Positions 63,725 to 64,000 of a stretch of DNA of 64,000 bases are shown one piece after another (positions within the stretch are counted from its first letter, which is position 1; every line of letters starts with the position of its first letter). Source of the DNA: Anaeromyxobacter oryzae (GTDB taxonomy: Bacteria; Myxococcota; Myxococcia; Myxococcales; Anaeromyxobacteraceae). The stretch is from assembly GCF_023169945.1 (NCBI RefSeq), contig NZ_AP025591.1, positions 6,494,501-6,558,500 on the forward strand, written 5' to 3'. A program made the translations under genes and the position numbers. Under the pieces are notes generated by a model. It was not told the origin of the DNA and ran no database searches. It saw only the letters and a list, made by a program, of their open reading frames with translations.

Positions 63725-64000
63725 TCACCCGAGCCACGGCTTCGCGTCGCCGTCGAACGCCGCCGGGAAGTGCTCGATGCGCGGTCCGGCCTCCCCGAAC
63801 GTCACCGCCACGACGTCGAACCGGATGGCGCGCTCGAGCGCGTCGTGCCGTGCGGCCCAGTCGGTCGCGGCCTTGATGACGCGGCGGCGCTTGCCGCGGT
63901 CGACCGTCTCCTCCGGGCCGCCCTGCGCATCCGACGAGCGGCTCCGCACCTCGATGAAGCAGAGGACGTCTCCGTCCTCGCAGACGAGATCCACCTCCCC
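63725..64000 (-). CDS. yraN: UPF0102 family protein YraN (N-terminus outside window)
   Basis: The C-terminal 90 or so residues of a small endonuclease-fold protein; the frame is open to base 64000. It shows EVDLVCEDGDVLCFIEVRSR, the PD-(D/E)XK-like core of the family, then RRVIKAATDWAARH and RFDVVAV. Function is unknown; family members lie next to rsmI or rnhB. The start is beyond the window. Confidence 0.92.
   Translation of the reverse strand, partial: GEVDLVCEDGDVLCFIEVRSRSSDAQGGPEETVDRGKRRRVIKAATDWAARHDALERAIRFDVVAVTFGEAGPRIEHFPAAFDGDAKPWLG

Overview
This window is very GC-rich, tightly packed chromosomal DNA from a Gram-negative bacterium, most likely a member of the Myxococcota close to Anaeromyxobacter. 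That placement is an inference from four things: codon positions that nearly always end in G or C; many lipoproteins and outer-membrane barrels; gene types common in that group (stand-alone receiver, HD-GYP and NtrC-type regulators, Cys-rich repeat lipoproteins, a MinD-like ATPase next to a DnaJ/RodZ-like protein); and an mla lipid-transport operon. About 64 protein genes and two tRNA genes are supported. I saw no insertion sequence, prophage or CRISPR array.

Layout. 1-6.2 kb: tcdA (cut by the window edge), a small secreted Cys protein, a DoxX-like membrane protein, a TatD nuclease coupled to a YiiX-like cysteine hydrolase, and a Cys-rich repeat lipoprotein. 6.3-10.9 kb: a branched-chain 2-oxo acid dehydrogenase operon led by lipoyl synthase. 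11-14.3 kb: an HD-GYP response regulator, moaA and a C45-type Ntn hydrolase. 14.4-18.5 kb: a two-subunit B12-dependent acyl-CoA mutase, a methyltransferase and a lipoprotein. 18.5-20.6 kb: tRNA-Met with a duplicated 3′ half and a hairpin-rich insert, a flavin reductase, and two tiny overlapping genes. 20.6-27.5 kb: envelope genes (flippase-like protein, CpsB-type phosphatase, TlpA, mlaEFD) plus yacG. 27.6-36.4 kb: a zinc-ribbon protein, an SH3 lipoprotein, an M16 protease pair with RluA, an XRE regulator with a palindromic operator candidate, and a 5′-nucleotidase. 36.4-42.4 kb: selenocysteine tRNA and a run of single genes including msrA, a diiron protein and dodecin. 42.4-51 kb: speA, an ABC exporter with a methyltransferase, and three envelope proteins. 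51-64 kb: rluD, an 88-residue unknown, an HNH/MinD/DnaJ-HTH operon, a lytic transglycosylase, a histidine kinase with an NtrC-type regulator, an outer-membrane protein, rsmI and yraN.

How the genes work together. The 2-oxo acid dehydrogenase makes branched-chain acyl-CoAs (isobutyryl-CoA among them) and its lipoyl cofactor is made by the first gene of the same operon. The acyl-CoA mutase 4 kb away has isobutyryl-CoA-mutase-like rather than methylmalonyl-CoA-mutase-like substrate residues, so a link through branched-chain acyl-CoA metabolism is plausible. Many proteins serve the envelope: lipid transport, peptidoglycan cleavage, proteolysis and surface lipoproteins.

Two patterns run across the window. 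Promoters of the form TTGACC-N17-TAnnnT precede lipA, both tRNAs and several other genes. Many genes without a Shine-Dalgarno sequence carry a TAnnnT-like hexamer only 6-11 bases before the start codon, which suggests leaderless mRNAs. Adjacent genes on one strand often overlap by four bases (GTGA or ATGA), showing translational coupling.
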